64,000 bases of DNA from Halobacteriovoraceae bacterium (GTDB taxonomy: Bacteria > Bdellovibrionota > Bacteriovoracia > Bacteriovoracales > Bacteriovoracaceae): positions 372,001 to 436,000 of the forward strand of contig PASN01000014.1 in the NCBI GenBank assembly GCA_002711995.1. The letters are read 5' to 3'. A program made the position numbers and the translations under genes. Shown in pieces: positions 27,030-36,120 of the stretch. The notes below the pieces were generated by a model, which worked only from the letters and a program-made list of their open reading frames with translations, searched no databases and was not told the DNA's origin. The first letter of the stretch is position 1. The number at the start of each line of letters is the position of its first letter.

Positions 27030-27635
27030 CTAAAACTGAGTTTTCCGGATTAGTGTTTCCGCACCTTTTTTGGAAAGGGTTTCCGCAAAGATTTTTATTA
27101 CTGTGTCAGGATAGTTGGTCTTAGGGCCCTTCCATTTGGAGCTAGCATAAATTAAGCAGCGATTTTTTTTCTCAGCAATCGTAAACTGCCCCTTGAGGCC
27201 TTTGAACATGCCTGTTGGGAAAAAAAAGGGATAAACTCCCTGTTTTGTAGGCCTATCCATAATGATGTGTATAATCATTGGGTTAGGTAGGAGAGTGTGA
27301 TCTGCGGTAAGGGTGAATAGCCTTGCCTTTTCGTTGTAGGTGGAGGTTTCCACAAAGCCCATCCAGTCTTTGTATTTCTCCAGCATGGATAGCTTTCTGA
27401 GCACCACGGAGCACTTTTTATTGTGCCATCCTGCAGCTTTCAAGTCGAAGGCCTGCTGTTTCTTGTTAGAGGTTACGTCAACATCGGATAGCACTTCGCC
27501 TTCAACTAATTCTTGTTTAGCCGACGGGGTTAAATTCCATTTATCTTTGAAAAATTTGTCCAACTCAGTACTCCCTGCCTGTGCGGCAAGGCCTTGAAAG
27601 ATAACAGATAAAAGTAAGCAAATAAAAATTCTCAT
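27030..27635 (-). CDS. hypothetical secreted protein, possible SRPBCC-like fold
   Basis: Exported protein of 201 residues with a signal peptide (MRIFICLLLSVIFQGLAAQA). The mature part has a pattern of alternating strands ending in a long helix (DTVIKIFAETLSKKGAETLI), as in START/SRPBCC lipid-binding folds, and the motif GVYPFFFPTGMFKGLKG in the middle. Two cysteines may pair. The fold is a guess from secondary-structure pattern only. It is divergent from the topoisomerase operon. Confidence 0.6.
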   Translation of the reverse strand: MRIFICLLLSVIFQGLAAQAGSTELDKFFKDKWNLTPSAKQELVEGEVLSDVDVTSNKKQQAFDLKAAGWHNKKCSVVLRKLSMLEKYKDWMGFVETSTYNEKARLFTLTADHTLLPNPMIIHIIMDRPTKQGVYPFFFPTGMFKGLKGQFTIAEKKNRCLIYASSKWKGPKTNYPDTVIKIFAETLSKKGAETLIRKTQF

Positions 27636-27749
27636 TGCAGATATTATGATCGTTCGATAAGTTTAACGCAACTAGACTTTTCTAAGTATTTGATAGTACT
27701 TATCCTGTATCTAAAAAAATATTAATATTAAGTAAAGGAAGACTTAAAT

Positions 27750-29903
27750 ATGGCAATTAAGCAAGTTAGTCGGGCCAAAAAGGTCAAAGAGGCCGAAATT
27801 GAAGCAAAAGATCAGAGGTGGCACTGTAGGAATAGGGTTACGCTGGTTTTTGGCTCAAATGACGTCGAAGAACTTGATACATATACCTACACTGAAGACT
27901 CACTAGAATTTAAAACTGTTGAGTTTCACCAGGCCAAATCCAAGGCAATCGAAGAAATTCTTGATAACTGTATTGATGAATTTTACAGAGGGCATGTCAC
28001 TGAAGTTAAAACCACTTTAAAGGATGATGGAAAAACCGTCATCATAGAGGATAACGGAATTGGCTTCCCTCCAAATAAAGCTCCTATGGTTTACACCGAG
28101 TTTAGAACAGGATCCAAATTTAAAGACCAAGAGGTGGATTCAAAAGGCTTTTTGTTCAGAACATTGGGACAAAACGGACTGGGAGCTGCTGCCACATGTC
28201 TTACAAGTGACCTATTTAAAGTAACTATAAAGCACCACAACTCTAAGAAAGAGCAAACTTACACTTTTGAAGATGGGGCCTTAAAGACTAAAAAATCAAG
28301 GCCTAAACCATTTAAAGGGCATTCTGGTGTAAAAATTGAGCTTCTTCTGGCCAAGGAAGTTTACAAAGACAATACAATCAATGCTGAGCTTTTAAGAAAG
28401 AGAATTATCGACCTTGCGTATAACAACCCGGGACTAAAGTTTACTTTCAATGGAGAGTCTTTTGTATTCAAAAAAGGCCTTTACGAGCTTGCTGAGCGTA
28501 TGGGTGGAGATTTGGCACAGCTTCTAGGTGAGGACAAATTCATATATGAAGGCGTGAACATTAAGAAAAAGAAATATAAGGCCCTTATCGATATGAACGT
28601 TTCTTTGGTTCTTAATAAAAGAAGCGAAGAGCGTGAAAAGTTCATTTCTTTTGTGAACTCGACGCCTACATATGATGGTGGCTTCCACCATGACAGGGTT
28701 AAAAGGCTTTTCATTAACCACATTAAAGAAAAGCTTGAAAGACAGGCCAAAAAAGAAAAGGTTACATTGGTTGACAATGATATCTTGGCCGGAGTGGCCT
28801 TCGTAATTGGTGTAATTATGCCAAACCCAAGGTTTGAGTCTCAAACCAAAAGAAAGCTTGTGCGAGACAAAGATTTAGATAAGGCCTTTGAAGACTTCAT
28901 GGGCAAGCACATGCCTAAGTTTATTAGAAAGAATAAAGAGTTTCTTGAAGTAATTATTGAGCGAGCTAAGGCAAGACAGCGTTTCAGCGCTTTAAAAGAG
29001 GCCAGTAAAAAAGGTAAAAAGCAGAAGAAGCAAAGAGTTGAAAAGCTTCTGGACGCCAACGAGAGAAAAAATAGGGATCGTTGTACACTCTTCATTTGTG
29101 AAGGCGACTCTGCAATTGGTGGCCTGAGGTCTGCTAGAAACAAACTATACCAAGGTGGAATTGCACTTAAGGGTAAGCCTATGAACGTTACTCAGGCGAC
29201 CATTAAGGACGTTCTAAACAATCAAGAGTTTTCAGACATTATGTCTAGTATAGGGCTTGTTATTGGTCAAAGGGCCGATGAAACGCCACTTAGATATAAT
29301 AAGATCGTTTTTCTTTCTGACTCAGACGTTGATGGTGGACACATTAACACACTTTTAACGAACTTTTTCTTTAGCTTTTGGCCTGAGTTGTTTGAAATGG
29401 GAGCTGTTCAATTTGCAAAAGCTCCGCTATTTGAAGTGATCACTGATAAAGGCCCTATCTATGCAGAGTCCAACGGTGAGCTTGAGAGTGTTAAGAACAG
29501 AAAAGACATCAAGATTAAAGAGATTCAAAGAAACAAGGGTCTTGGTGAGATGAGTCCTGAGGCGTTTAAGTATGTTCTTAGCAGGGAAGAGTACACTAAG
29601 ATCACCACTGACAATATTGAAGACGCAAAAGATATGCTTCATACTTGTTTTGGAAAGGACACGCAGCTTAGAAAAGATCTTTTACTGGATGAAGAAGAGT
29701 TCACTCCAGATCCAGATGCAATTCTCAAGGCCAAAAAGATGCCTAGCTCTGTTCAGGACGCTGTAAGAAATATGGCCTCTGGCAAAAAGGCGAAAAAGAA
29801 AATATCTAAAAAAACGGCGAAGACTGGCAAGAAAACAGCTAAAAAAGCGACAAAGAAAGTTACTAAAAAAGCGGCCAAGAAAAAAGCAAGCAAGAAGAAA
29901 TAG
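27750..29903 (+). CDS. type IIA DNA topoisomerase, ATPase/Toprim subunit (GyrB/ParE-like, divergent)
   Basis: 717-residue subunit. The GHKL ATPase has EEILDNCIDEF (Glu69, Asn73), EDNGIGFPPNKAP (100-112) and GQNGLGAAATC (140-150). The Toprim domain has EGDSAIGGLRSARNK (Glu451), SDSDVDGGHINTLL (523-536) and QRNKGLGEMSPE. These depart from the standard EGDSAGGSAKQGR and ADADVDGAHI of bacterial GyrB/ParE. The last 40 residues are a Lys/Ala/Thr tail like histone H1 or AlgP repeats. It strand-separates and passes DNA with the partner encoded 11 bases downstream. AAGGAAG precedes the ATG. Whether it is topoisomerase IV or a third enzyme cannot be decided here. Confidence 0.9.
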   Translation: MAIKQVSRAKKVKEAEIEAKDQRWHCRNRVTLVFGSNDVEELDTYTYTEDSLEFKTVEFHQAKSKAIEEILDNCIDEFYRGHVTEVKTTLKDDGKTVIIEDNGIGFPPNKAPMVYTEFRTGSKFKDQEVDSKGFLFRTLGQNGLGAAATCLTSDLFKVTIKHHNSKKEQTYTFEDGALKTKKSRPKPFKGHSGVKIELLLAKEVYKDNTINAELLRKRIIDLAYNNPGLKFTFNGESFVFKKGLYELAERMGGDLAQLLGEDKFIYEGVNIKKKKYKALIDMNVSLVLNKRSEEREKFISFVNSTPTYDGGFHHDRVKRLFINHIKEKLERQAKKEKVTLVDNDILAGVAFVIGVIMPNPRFESQTKRKLVRDKDLDKAFEDFMGKHMPKFIRKNKEFLEVIIERAKARQRFSALKEASKKGKKQKKQRVEKLLDANERKNRDRCTLFICEGDSAIGGLRSARNKLYQGGIALKGKPMNVTQATIKDVLNNQEFSDIMSSIGLVIGQRADETPLRYNKIVFLSDSDVDGGHINTLLTNFFFSFWPELFEMGAVQFAKAPLFEVITDKGPIYAESNGELESVKNRKDIKIKEIQRNKGLGEMSPEAFKYVLSREEYTKITTDNIEDAKDMLHTCFGKDTQLRKDLLLDEEEFTPDPDAILKAKKMPSSVQDAVRNMASGKKAKKKISKKTAKTGKKTAKKATKKVTKKAAKKKASKKK

Positions 29904-29914
29904 GATAAAGATTT

Positions 29915-31348
29915 ATGGAAGAACAATACTATCACTCACTGGATGCGGTGCCTTTGGCAAATATTGTCAAAGATGAATATAGAACTTATCAAATATACAC
30001 TCTTATGGATCGGGCCATTCCTTATCTTCAAGATGGATTAAAGCCTAGTCAAAGGCGTATCCTTTACACTTTGTTTAAGAATCAAGGCAAAGGCCTGATG
30101 AAGGTTTCTTCTCTTACTGGCCTTGTGCTCACACTGCACCCCCATGGGCCAGCATCTGTGGAGAGTTCGATTGTTAACCTTGCTCAGGACTATACCTTCT
30201 CCAACAACTACCCACTTATAGATAAGAAGGGATATTTTGGCGAGAGAATGGAGACCCAGGCAGCGGCCGCAAGATATATTGAATGTAAGCTTGGTGAAGT
30301 AGCCAAACTTTTACTTTTCGATGACATGAACCAAGTGGATATGGTTCCCAATTATGATGAAAAAGTAATGGAGCCAGTAGGTCTTTTGCCAAAACTTCCA
30401 ATTATGCTTCTAAACGGAGCTGAGGGGATTGGTACTGGTTTCTCTTCTGTAATTCCTAGTTTTAATCATAAAGACATCATTAAGAGTATGGTGCAATTCA
30501 TTCAAACTGGGAAAGCGAGAAAGGTTAAGCCTTGGGTTCGAAACTACAATGAGAAAGTTGAAGTTGATAAAAGAGGCAGAATTCTTTTCCCAATGGGATT
30601 CAAAAAGATTGGCGACAAGATCTTTATTACAGAACTTCCTCGTGGATATGACGCTCAAAAGATATATAAGTTTTTAAATAAGCATATTGAAAATGACTTT
30701 ATTAAAGATTATATCGACTCAAGTGTTGATAATGAAATTATGATTGAACTTGTCTTTAAGCGTGGACAACAGGCCACACTTGAAGAGGTAGAGAAAGAAA
30801 TGGCGACAGTTTCTTCGCTAGTGCCAAACTACACCTTGATCTCAGAGAGGGGTGTAAAGGTTCTTGATCAGGCCGAGGAGATCATTGAGATCTTTACCGC
30901 ACAAAGACTTGTTGTGGTTAAGAGAAGGTATGAACTACTAATAGCGGACGCTAAGGAAAGACTCAATAAAAACAATGAGATCATTCGATTCATCAAAGAG
31001 CGCCACTATGCTCAAGCTGAAAAGAAGGCGAACAGGAAGGCCTTTGTTGAATACTTGGATAAAAAGAAGTTTCACTACTCAGATTATCTTGCAGATATGG
31101 CCATCTATAGAATGACCAAAGAAGAAGTGGAAAAACGTCAACTGATGATCAAAGACGACAAGGCCAAAATTAAAGAATACGAGAAAATCTTTAAAAGCCC
31201 TGCCATGATCAAGAAAAAGCTTATTCAGGAACTGGAAGAAACCGGTGCCAAGCTTGATGAGATCATGAAAAAGAAGGAAAAGGCCAAGCAACAGGTTCAT
31301 AAGAAGCTAGCGAAGGCCACTAAAAAGAAAACAAAAAAGAGAAAGTAA
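29915..31348 (+). CDS. type IIA DNA topoisomerase, DNA-cleavage subunit (GyrA/ParC-like, short)
   Basis: 477-residue partner of the preceding gene. DGLKPSQRRILYTL is the typical N-terminal motif, LHPHGPASVESSIVNLAQ the winged-helix segment, and the catalytic Tyr121 lies in AAAARYIECKL. The gate reads RYI, as in phage T4 and eukaryotic enzymes, rather than the RYTE of GyrA/ParC. The usual C-terminal beta-pinwheel of 250-350 residues is missing. In its place is a coiled coil and a lysine-rich end (KKLAKATKKKTKKRK), so DNA wrapping as in gyrase is unlikely. The gene lies 11 bases after its partner and ends at a hairpin. Confidence 0.9.
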   Translation: MEEQYYHSLDAVPLANIVKDEYRTYQIYTLMDRAIPYLQDGLKPSQRRILYTLFKNQGKGLMKVSSLTGLVLTLHPHGPASVESSIVNLAQDYTFSNNYPLIDKKGYFGERMETQAAAARYIECKLGEVAKLLLFDDMNQVDMVPNYDEKVMEPVGLLPKLPIMLLNGAEGIGTGFSSVIPSFNHKDIIKSMVQFIQTGKARKVKPWVRNYNEKVEVDKRGRILFPMGFKKIGDKIFITELPRGYDAQKIYKFLNKHIENDFIKDYIDSSVDNEIMIELVFKRGQQATLEEVEKEMATVSSLVPNYTLISERGVKVLDQAEEIIEIFTAQRLVVVKRRYELLIADAKERLNKNNEIIRFIKERHYAQAEKKANRKAFVEYLDKKKFHYSDYLADMAIYRMTKEEVEKRQLMIKDDKAKIKEYEKIFKSPAMIKKKLIQELEETGAKLDEIMKKKEKAKQQVHKKLAKATKKKTKKRK

Positions 31349-31357
31349 ATCCTAAAT

Positions 31358-31384
31358 AGGCGTCCTTCTATTTGAAGGGCGCCT
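31358..31384 (+). terminator. hairpin after topoisomerase operon
   Basis: AGGCGTCCTTC/GAAGGGCGCCT forms an 11-bp stem with one T-G pair and a TATTT loop, 10 bases after the stop. There is no T run. Confidence 0.7.
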
Positions 31385-31500
31385 CTCCAATCACATCCTA
31401 ATTCTTACAAATTTAGTTGGCGTTGAAAGAAAAATGAACTTTTCGAGTGGCCCATTATTCATGTTTAAGGCTAAAATTACTAGAACTGGTAGGATGTAGT

Positions 31501-32301
31501 ATGCTTTTTAGAAACGAGTTAAAATTCCTTAAGAGATTGGTCGTTAAAGTCGGCAGCAATGTCATCACGAATACTGATGGCAGTTATGACCTTCCAAAGC
31601 TTGAAGGACTTGTTAAAGATATTTATGAGTTAAGAAGCGCTGGAGTTGAAGTTCTTCTAGTTAGTTCTGGGGCAGTGAATGTAGGGAGACCTTTTTTGCG
31701 CCAAAATCCAAAAGAAAGTATTGAGTACAGGCAAGCGGCAAGTTCTATTGGCCAGCCTAAGCTTATGCAAAAATATTGTGAGCTTTTTCATGCAAGTGGA
31801 ATTTCCTGCTCTCAAGTTCTTCTCACTCATGATGACTTTAAAAGCTCCACACGTAGAGTAAATGCCATCAACACTATTGAAGTGCTATTTGACAATAATA
31901 TCGTTCCTATACTCAATGAAAACGATACCGTGTCTTATGAAGAGATTGCCTTGGGAGATAATGACCAACTGGCCTCCAAGGCGGCAATAATGCTTAAGGC
32001 CCAAGCGTTGCTCATTATTACTAGCACTGACGGACTTTACGACAAACATCCTGGAAATCCAGAGGCGAAGTTTATCAAAGAGGGGAGTTTGGGACACAAC
32101 CTCTCTAGCTTTGAAATGGACCAAATTGACCCAGTGGGAACGGGAGGAATGCAAAGCAAGGTCGAGGCCATGCTTGAAGCGACTCGCTATGGCATTACCG
32201 GTATTATCTCATCAAAAGATTTGGTTCCAATGATTCTGACACCATTATCTGAAGAACGCGGGACATTGTTCACTCCATCCAAGACTGAAGTGCCTTCTTA
32301 A
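31501..32301 (+). CDS. proB: glutamate 5-kinase, PUA-less
   Basis: First enzyme of proline synthesis, phosphorylating glutamate. The 266-residue product is an amino acid kinase domain: RLVVKVGSNVITNTDG, LLVSSGAVNVGRPFL, PILNENDTVSYEEIALGDND and the nucleotide-site GTGGMQSKVEAM. The C-terminal PUA domain of the E. coli enzyme (367 residues) is absent, so feedback control may differ. The ATG at 31501 with AGGATG upstream is preferred over a GTG 18 codons earlier. ProA and ProC are not in the window. Confidence 0.93.
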   Translation: MLFRNELKFLKRLVVKVGSNVITNTDGSYDLPKLEGLVKDIYELRSAGVEVLLVSSGAVNVGRPFLRQNPKESIEYRQAASSIGQPKLMQKYCELFHASGISCSQVLLTHDDFKSSTRRVNAINTIEVLFDNNIVPILNENDTVSYEEIALGDNDQLASKAAIMLKAQALLIITSTDGLYDKHPGNPEAKFIKEGSLGHNLSSFEMDQIDPVGTGGMQSKVEAMLEATRYGITGIISSKDLVPMILTPLSEERGTLFTPSKTEVPS

Positions 32302-32368
32302 GTGTTTCTTTAATGGAAAGAGTTGTCTAGGCCATGTAAAGTTCCTGTGAACTTACATTGGGTGGCGC

Positions 32369-32884
32369 GTGCGAAGTATCTTCCTTTATTTAACTTTAAT
32401 AATTGCGATGTCCTGTTTTGAAGACACCAGCAGAGTCATAGTGGACGGAGTCCTCGAGCCTCCTCACGTTAAAGAAGAAACGGCCAAGGTGGGTGTTGAC
32501 GGGGTCGATGTCAACAAGAATGGAGTCCGAGACGACCTTGAACGTTTTATCAATAGGAAGTTTTCCGGCAAAGAAAATATAAGCAAGCGAAAACTTTGGA
32601 AGCTTCATGCAAAAGCGATAAGAGCATTTATCCTGTCTAAAAACCAAGATGAGATTGAAAACGGGCACTTTATGAGAATGGCCGTGGATGAATGCCTTGA
32701 AAGAGAATATAAAGAGTCTAAAGAGGTTATGCTTGGCTTTCAAAAAGAGCTTTTCGTGAAATCGATTAATACGTTTGAAAGGATTAAAGCGTTTGTAAAA
32801 GTTGATAAAGTCCCCATAAAGCCAACCAGTGAAGAATTGGATTTACGGATATGTGAATCCAATCTAGAAGAACAGCTCATATAA
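32369..32884 (+). CDS. hypothetical lipoprotein with Ca2+-loop-like motif
   Basis: 171-residue exported protein, unrecognised. The N-terminus MRSIFLYLTLIIAMSC ends at a Cys that could be lipidated, though the lipobox (AMSC) is imperfect. Residues 42-58 (GVDVNKNGVRDDLERFI) resemble the Asp/Asn-rich calcium loops of thrombospondin type 3 and dockerin repeats. The rest is charged and helical with two more cysteines. It starts at GTG. It is the only gene between proB and a 180-bp gap. Confidence 0.6.
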   Translation: MRSIFLYLTLIIAMSCFEDTSRVIVDGVLEPPHVKEETAKVGVDGVDVNKNGVRDDLERFINRKFSGKENISKRKLWKLHAKAIRAFILSKNQDEIENGHFMRMAVDECLEREYKESKEVMLGFQKELFVKSINTFERIKAFVKVDKVPIKPTSEELDLRICESNLEEQLI

Positions 32885-33065
32885 AATCACACATTTCCGT
32901 TTAAGGTTTAGACCTAATTAGAAAGCATTATTACTGAATTTTAAGTAGTTCAGTCCTATGTGTCATAAAACTAACAGGGTATGTAAATTTAAGCGATAGT
33001 GAACAAACGGCACTACAATTGTGTGAAAATATCCCTATAAACTGATTTGAAATAGGGAGAAAAAA

Positions 33066-33479
33066 ATGAAACTTTTGATGATGGGAATGATGCTTTTAAT
33101 GTCTAACCTTGTCTATGCAGGGGAAACTGTTTTAGATCCCAAACGCTTAAAAGTCGAATGTGAGTCCTCAGTCAAAGAGAAATTTGGCTATGACACAAAC
33201 TATTATGGCTGCTTTCTTTACTTTGATGGTGATCTTAAAATCTTAGGAGAACATGTTAAAAGCAGAAAACATGTGTATGGAACATCAAGAAGCGCAACGA
33301 TTCTAAATCAAATGATTATGAAAGCGAGAACAGAAAACAAAGACTTTGTTATTAAAGATAAGGCAAATGGCAATCCACCAAATTTGAGTAAATGGTTGAA
33401 TGGCGAAGGAAAAATGCGGATTGGTAACCGATGGGTTGATTACGATGTGGCGGTGCCGCTTTATTTTGAAATTCGATAA
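33066..33479 (+). CDS. small secreted protein
   Basis: Unrecognised 137-residue exported protein. The signal peptide is methionine-rich (MKLLMMGMMLLMSNLVYA), and AGGGAG lies 7 bases ahead of the ATG. The mature part has two cysteines, a basic centre and a likely beta-rich end (NRWVDYDVAVPLYFEIR). It is followed by a bidirectional terminator. No function is suggested. Confidence 0.65.
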   Translation: MKLLMMGMMLLMSNLVYAGETVLDPKRLKVECESSVKEKFGYDTNYYGCFLYFDGDLKILGEHVKSRKHVYGTSRSATILNQMIMKARTENKDFVIKDKANGNPPNLSKWLNGEGKMRIGNRWVDYDVAVPLYFEIR

Positions 33480-33495
33480 ATAGATTTTAGAAAAA

Positions 33496-33519
33496 AAAAG
33501 GCCACTTATGTGGCCTTTT
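33496..33519. terminator. bidirectional rho-independent terminator
   Basis: AAAAGGCCAC/GTGGCCTTTT, a 10-bp stem with a TTAT loop, lies between convergent genes. A run of nine A residues on one side gives the minus-strand transcript a T run. Confidence 0.9.
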
Positions 33520-33522
33520 AAT

Positions 33523-33741
33523 TTATTCGTGACTTTCTTTTTTTTCTTCTTTTACCTTGACCTCAATCTCAGGGTTTTCAAGGTGCTCTTTTTCAGCTTT
33601 TTCTTTTTCTTGATTTGGCTCTCTTTGCTGCTCATGGTTTTGAAGGACTCTTTGAAAATCCACCATTCTTTCACCGGCCACGGCCTGAGCGCTGAAGAGA
33701 ACAAAAAACATTGCAATTAAAACTTTAAATTTTCTAGACAT
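33523..33741 (-). CDS. small secreted highly charged protein
   Basis: 72-residue product with a signal peptide (residues 1-22, ending AVA) and a mature part of about 50 residues that is almost all Glu, Lys and Gln and likely a single helix. GGAG 7 bases upstream lies inside the end of the protease gene, and the gap is only 3 bases, so the two are co-translated. It could be a propeptide-like inhibitor, chaperone or partner of that protease. This is inferred from position only. Confidence 0.65.
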   Translation of the reverse strand: MSRKFKVLIAMFFVLFSAQAVAGERMVDFQRVLQNHEQQREPNQEKEKAEKEHLENPEIEVKVKEEKKESHE

Positions 33742-33744
33742 AAG

Positions 33745-34536
33745 TTACTCCAATACTTTTATTTTACGCTTTTCACTACCATCGGCCATAACTTGGTATT
33801 GTATGACCACTTTTTCCTCATTGACTTTATCGGAATATTCCTGACTATCTTGAGGAGAAATTGTGCGCCCCGCCAAGCTTCTGTAATTACTGCCTGAGCG
33901 TTGAATACCGTATTTGTTCTCTATGTTCTGAATGTCTCTTTCTTTTGGAGACCTGTTGTCAGTGTATCTTGTAATAGACTCATACATGACTGAATCATTT
34001 GTTGAGTTTCCATCATGATAAAGACCTAGAAGATGTCCCATTTCATGAAGAATTATAGTTTGAAGATCGTATCCCCAAGTGTGATCGGTGGTAAAACTGT
34101 AGTTTTGGTAGTTCACCAAAATGTCTGCATGAAGAATTTGGATATATCCGCTCTTTCTTACACCTATAACTTGAGTAACCGCTAGGGCAGTCTGAGGCAA
34201 CTCATCCGGCCAGCTGTATAGCTTGTATACCCCTATGACACCATCTTCGTACTCGCTAAGGGAGCTGTTCTTTTCAGAAACGGTGTAATTAGGGTCCATG
34301 AAGTCAACTACGCCATTTACAGAGTTGCTCCATTCATTGGCCATATCCCTTATGGCCTGCCCTTCAGAAGAGTCAAAGGAGTCAGATATGTTAATTCTTA
34401 AAGGGAATACAGACGAGCTCCACTTAGAAGGAAGGTCTTGTCCCGGATTGGCGTTTGATCTAGAAGAAAATGCAGTCTCTTGTGGTTGTTGGCAACCTGC
34501 TGCAGCTAAAATTAATGCGAAAATTACTGTTTTCAA
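33745..34536 (-). CDS. matrixin-type (M10-like) metalloprotease lipoprotein
   Basis: Exported zinc protease of 263 residues. The signal peptide ends in a lipobox (LAAAGC), so the protein should be anchored to the envelope. The metzincin zinc site HEMGHLLGLYH (His164, Glu165, His168, His174) is complete and is followed at 9 residues by a Met-turn (SVMYESITRY). The fold starts with a strand FPLRINISDSF typical of matrixins. No long propeptide with a cysteine switch is seen. It starts at TTG with AAAGG upstream. It forms an operon with the small charged protein gene downstream. Confidence 0.88.
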   Translation of the reverse strand: MKTVIFALILAAAGCQQPQETAFSSRSNANPGQDLPSKWSSSVFPLRINISDSFDSSEGQAIRDMANEWSNSVNGVVDFMDPNYTVSEKNSSLSEYEDGVIGVYKLYSWPDELPQTALAVTQVIGVRKSGYIQILHADILVNYQNYSFTTDHTWGYDLQTIILHEMGHLLGLYHDGNSTNDSVMYESITRYTDNRSPKERDIQNIENKYGIQRSGSNYRSLAGRTISPQDSQEYSDKVNEEKVVIQYQVMADGSEKRKIKVLE

Positions 34537-34627
34537 ATCCCAAGCCTTTTTAAATGATTAACAACAATCATTTCCAGACTTATCGGCTCGGGAATTAACA
34601 AACTTGAGTGTTTTGGTGTGGGGAATT

Positions 34628-34649
34628 AAGGGGAGTGTTTCATCCCCTT
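34628..34649 (-). terminator. hairpin downstream of transaldolase gene
   Basis: AAGGGG/CCCCTT, a 6-bp stem with a 10-base loop just past the transaldolase stop. It lacks a T run, so it is a weak candidate. Confidence 0.4.
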
Positions 34650-34653
34650 GAAA

Positions 34654-35298
34654 TTACTTAAGTGATTTTTCGTGATCGGCTAAGAATTTTTCAAGTCCAA
34701 TCTTAGTCAGTGGGTGATGAAATAGCTGCTCGAGCACCTTGAATGGAACTGTGGCAACATCTGAGGCCATAATCGCACTTGCTTTTACGTGGTCAGAATG
34801 ACGAATTGAAGCGGCCAAAATCTTTGTTTCAAAAGCAAAATTGTCAAATATCTCTCTGATTTCACCAATTAACTGCATACCTGTCTGCCCAATGTCATCC
34901 AGTCTACCGATAAATGGGGAAACATAAGTTGCTCCATTCTTAGCTGCCAATAATGCTTGGTTGGCACTGAAGATTAAAGTTACATTGGTTTTAATTCCAT
35001 CTTTAGACAGTTGGTTACATGCAATCATGCCATCTTTAGTCATAGGAAGCTTAATAACAACATTCTTGTGAATCTTTGCAAGTTCATATGCCTCTTCCAG
35101 CATTCCTTTTGAGTCTGTAGAGATTACTTCAGCACTTATTGGGCCATCCACTATTTCGGATATATTTTTAATAAGGGTTTTCTGATCAATTCCAGCTTTT
35201 GCCACAAGGGAAGGGTTAGTTGTAACACCATCCACAATTCCCCATGAGTAAGCGGTCTTAATTTCTTCAAGATCACCTGTGTCGATAAAAAATTCCAT
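34654..35298 (-). CDS. tal: transaldolase, short MipB/TalC type
   Basis: Class I aldolase of 214 residues, the short form shared by microbial transaldolases and fructose-6-phosphate aldolase. Motifs are [34 protein letters not shown], the Schiff-base Lys in [14 protein letters not shown] and the C-terminal half [11 protein letters not shown]. It would act in the non-oxidative pentose phosphate pathway in the cytoplasm. AAAAGGAG lies 7 bases before the ATG. Family members of this size include both activities, so transaldolase is the likely but not certain role. Confidence 0.93.
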   Translation of the reverse strand: MEFFIDTGDLEEIKTAYSWGIVDGVTTNPSLVAKAGIDQKTLIKNISEIVDGPISAEVISTDSKGMLEEAYELAKIHKNVVIKLPMTKDGMIACNQLSKDGIKTNVTLIFSANQALLAAKNGATYVSPFIGRLDDIGQTGMQLIGEIREIFDNFAFETKILAASIRHSDHVKASAIMASDVATVPFKVLEQLFHHPLTKIGLEKFLADHEKSLK

Positions 35299-35337
35299 TA
35301 TTTGCTCCTTTTAAAACTTTGCCCCATAATAAAAGTA

Positions 35338-36120
35338 ATGAATTACCTTTGTCACATATTTTTAATCTTTTTGGTTGCATCCAATTCCTGGGGAAATCCG
35401 AACTTTCCAGACCTTCCAGATAAGGGACTCACTGGGCCTGACAACAACAAGTTTATGGATCCTCGCGTTGGCTATGATGAGTTTATGGGCAGGGTAACAG
35501 ATAGAGACAAGGCCGGAAGAGTTCTTAAAATTCATGTGGAGAACAACAATACAAAATTCTTTAAGGCCGGAGACACCGTATTCTTTCGGGTCAATAGACA
35601 TGAAAGCGAATTTCCTTGCAGAGCAAATGTTAAAGGTGTGGAAGAGAATTATTTCACAATCTATGTAACTGAGCTTACGACTTGTTGGAAAGAAGGAGAG
35701 TACTTTCGTAGAGGTCATCAATTAAACTTTCAATCCAAAAAGCTCGCGCAGCGGGTGTTTGAGGCCAGCAAGTACAGAGAGAACCTCCTATTGAGAAAGC
35801 AGGGCTTTTTAAAGCAACTTTCAAATATAAATCATTTTCTTTGGACCTACGAGCAGCAAAAAATGAAGACTGCCGCCAAATATGACGAACAAATCAATGA
35901 ACTTCAAAAGAGAAAGCAACTTGCAGTTGATGGCCTACTGCAAAAGAAGCAGGAAAGTGTGCTTTTACAGGCCGAACTTATGAAGAAGCTTACCCAGCTT
36001 GATGAATCCCTTGATCATTATAAAGTGGAAAGAGGTGAATATCTTGTAGATCGCTGGAACATGGACCACAACTTAGGCATCGATTTTCCTCAGCGTCCAC
36101 CTAAGCTGAAACAACCTTAA
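35338..36120 (+). CDS. hypothetical secreted protein with coiled coil
   Basis: Unrecognised exported protein of 260 residues. The ATG at 35338 begins a signal peptide (to about SWG at residue 19). An earlier start would give a long pre-signal. Residues 40-130 look like a beta-rich domain (GRVLKIHVENNNTKFFKAGD). From about 150 to 235 it is a long charged helix likely to form a coiled coil (YDEQINELQKRKQLAVDGLL). The ribosome binding site is weak. It is divergent from the transaldolase gene. Confidence 0.65.
   Translation: MNYLCHIFLIFLVASNSWGNPNFPDLPDKGLTGPDNNKFMDPRVGYDEFMGRVTDRDKAGRVLKIHVENNNTKFFKAGDTVFFRVNRHESEFPCRANVKGVEENYFTIYVTELTTCWKEGEYFRRGHQLNFQSKKLAQRVFEASKYRENLLLRKQGFLKQLSNINHFLWTYEQQKMKTAAKYDEQINELQKRKQLAVDGLLQKKQESVLLQAELMKKLTQLDESLDHYKVERGEYLVDRWNMDHNLGIDFPQRPPKLKQP

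Noticed and set aside
33508-33720. A 70-codon Phe-rich plus-strand ORF.
   Set aside because: It is antisense to the Lys/Glu-rich small secreted protein gene, which has a signal peptide and a ribosome binding site.
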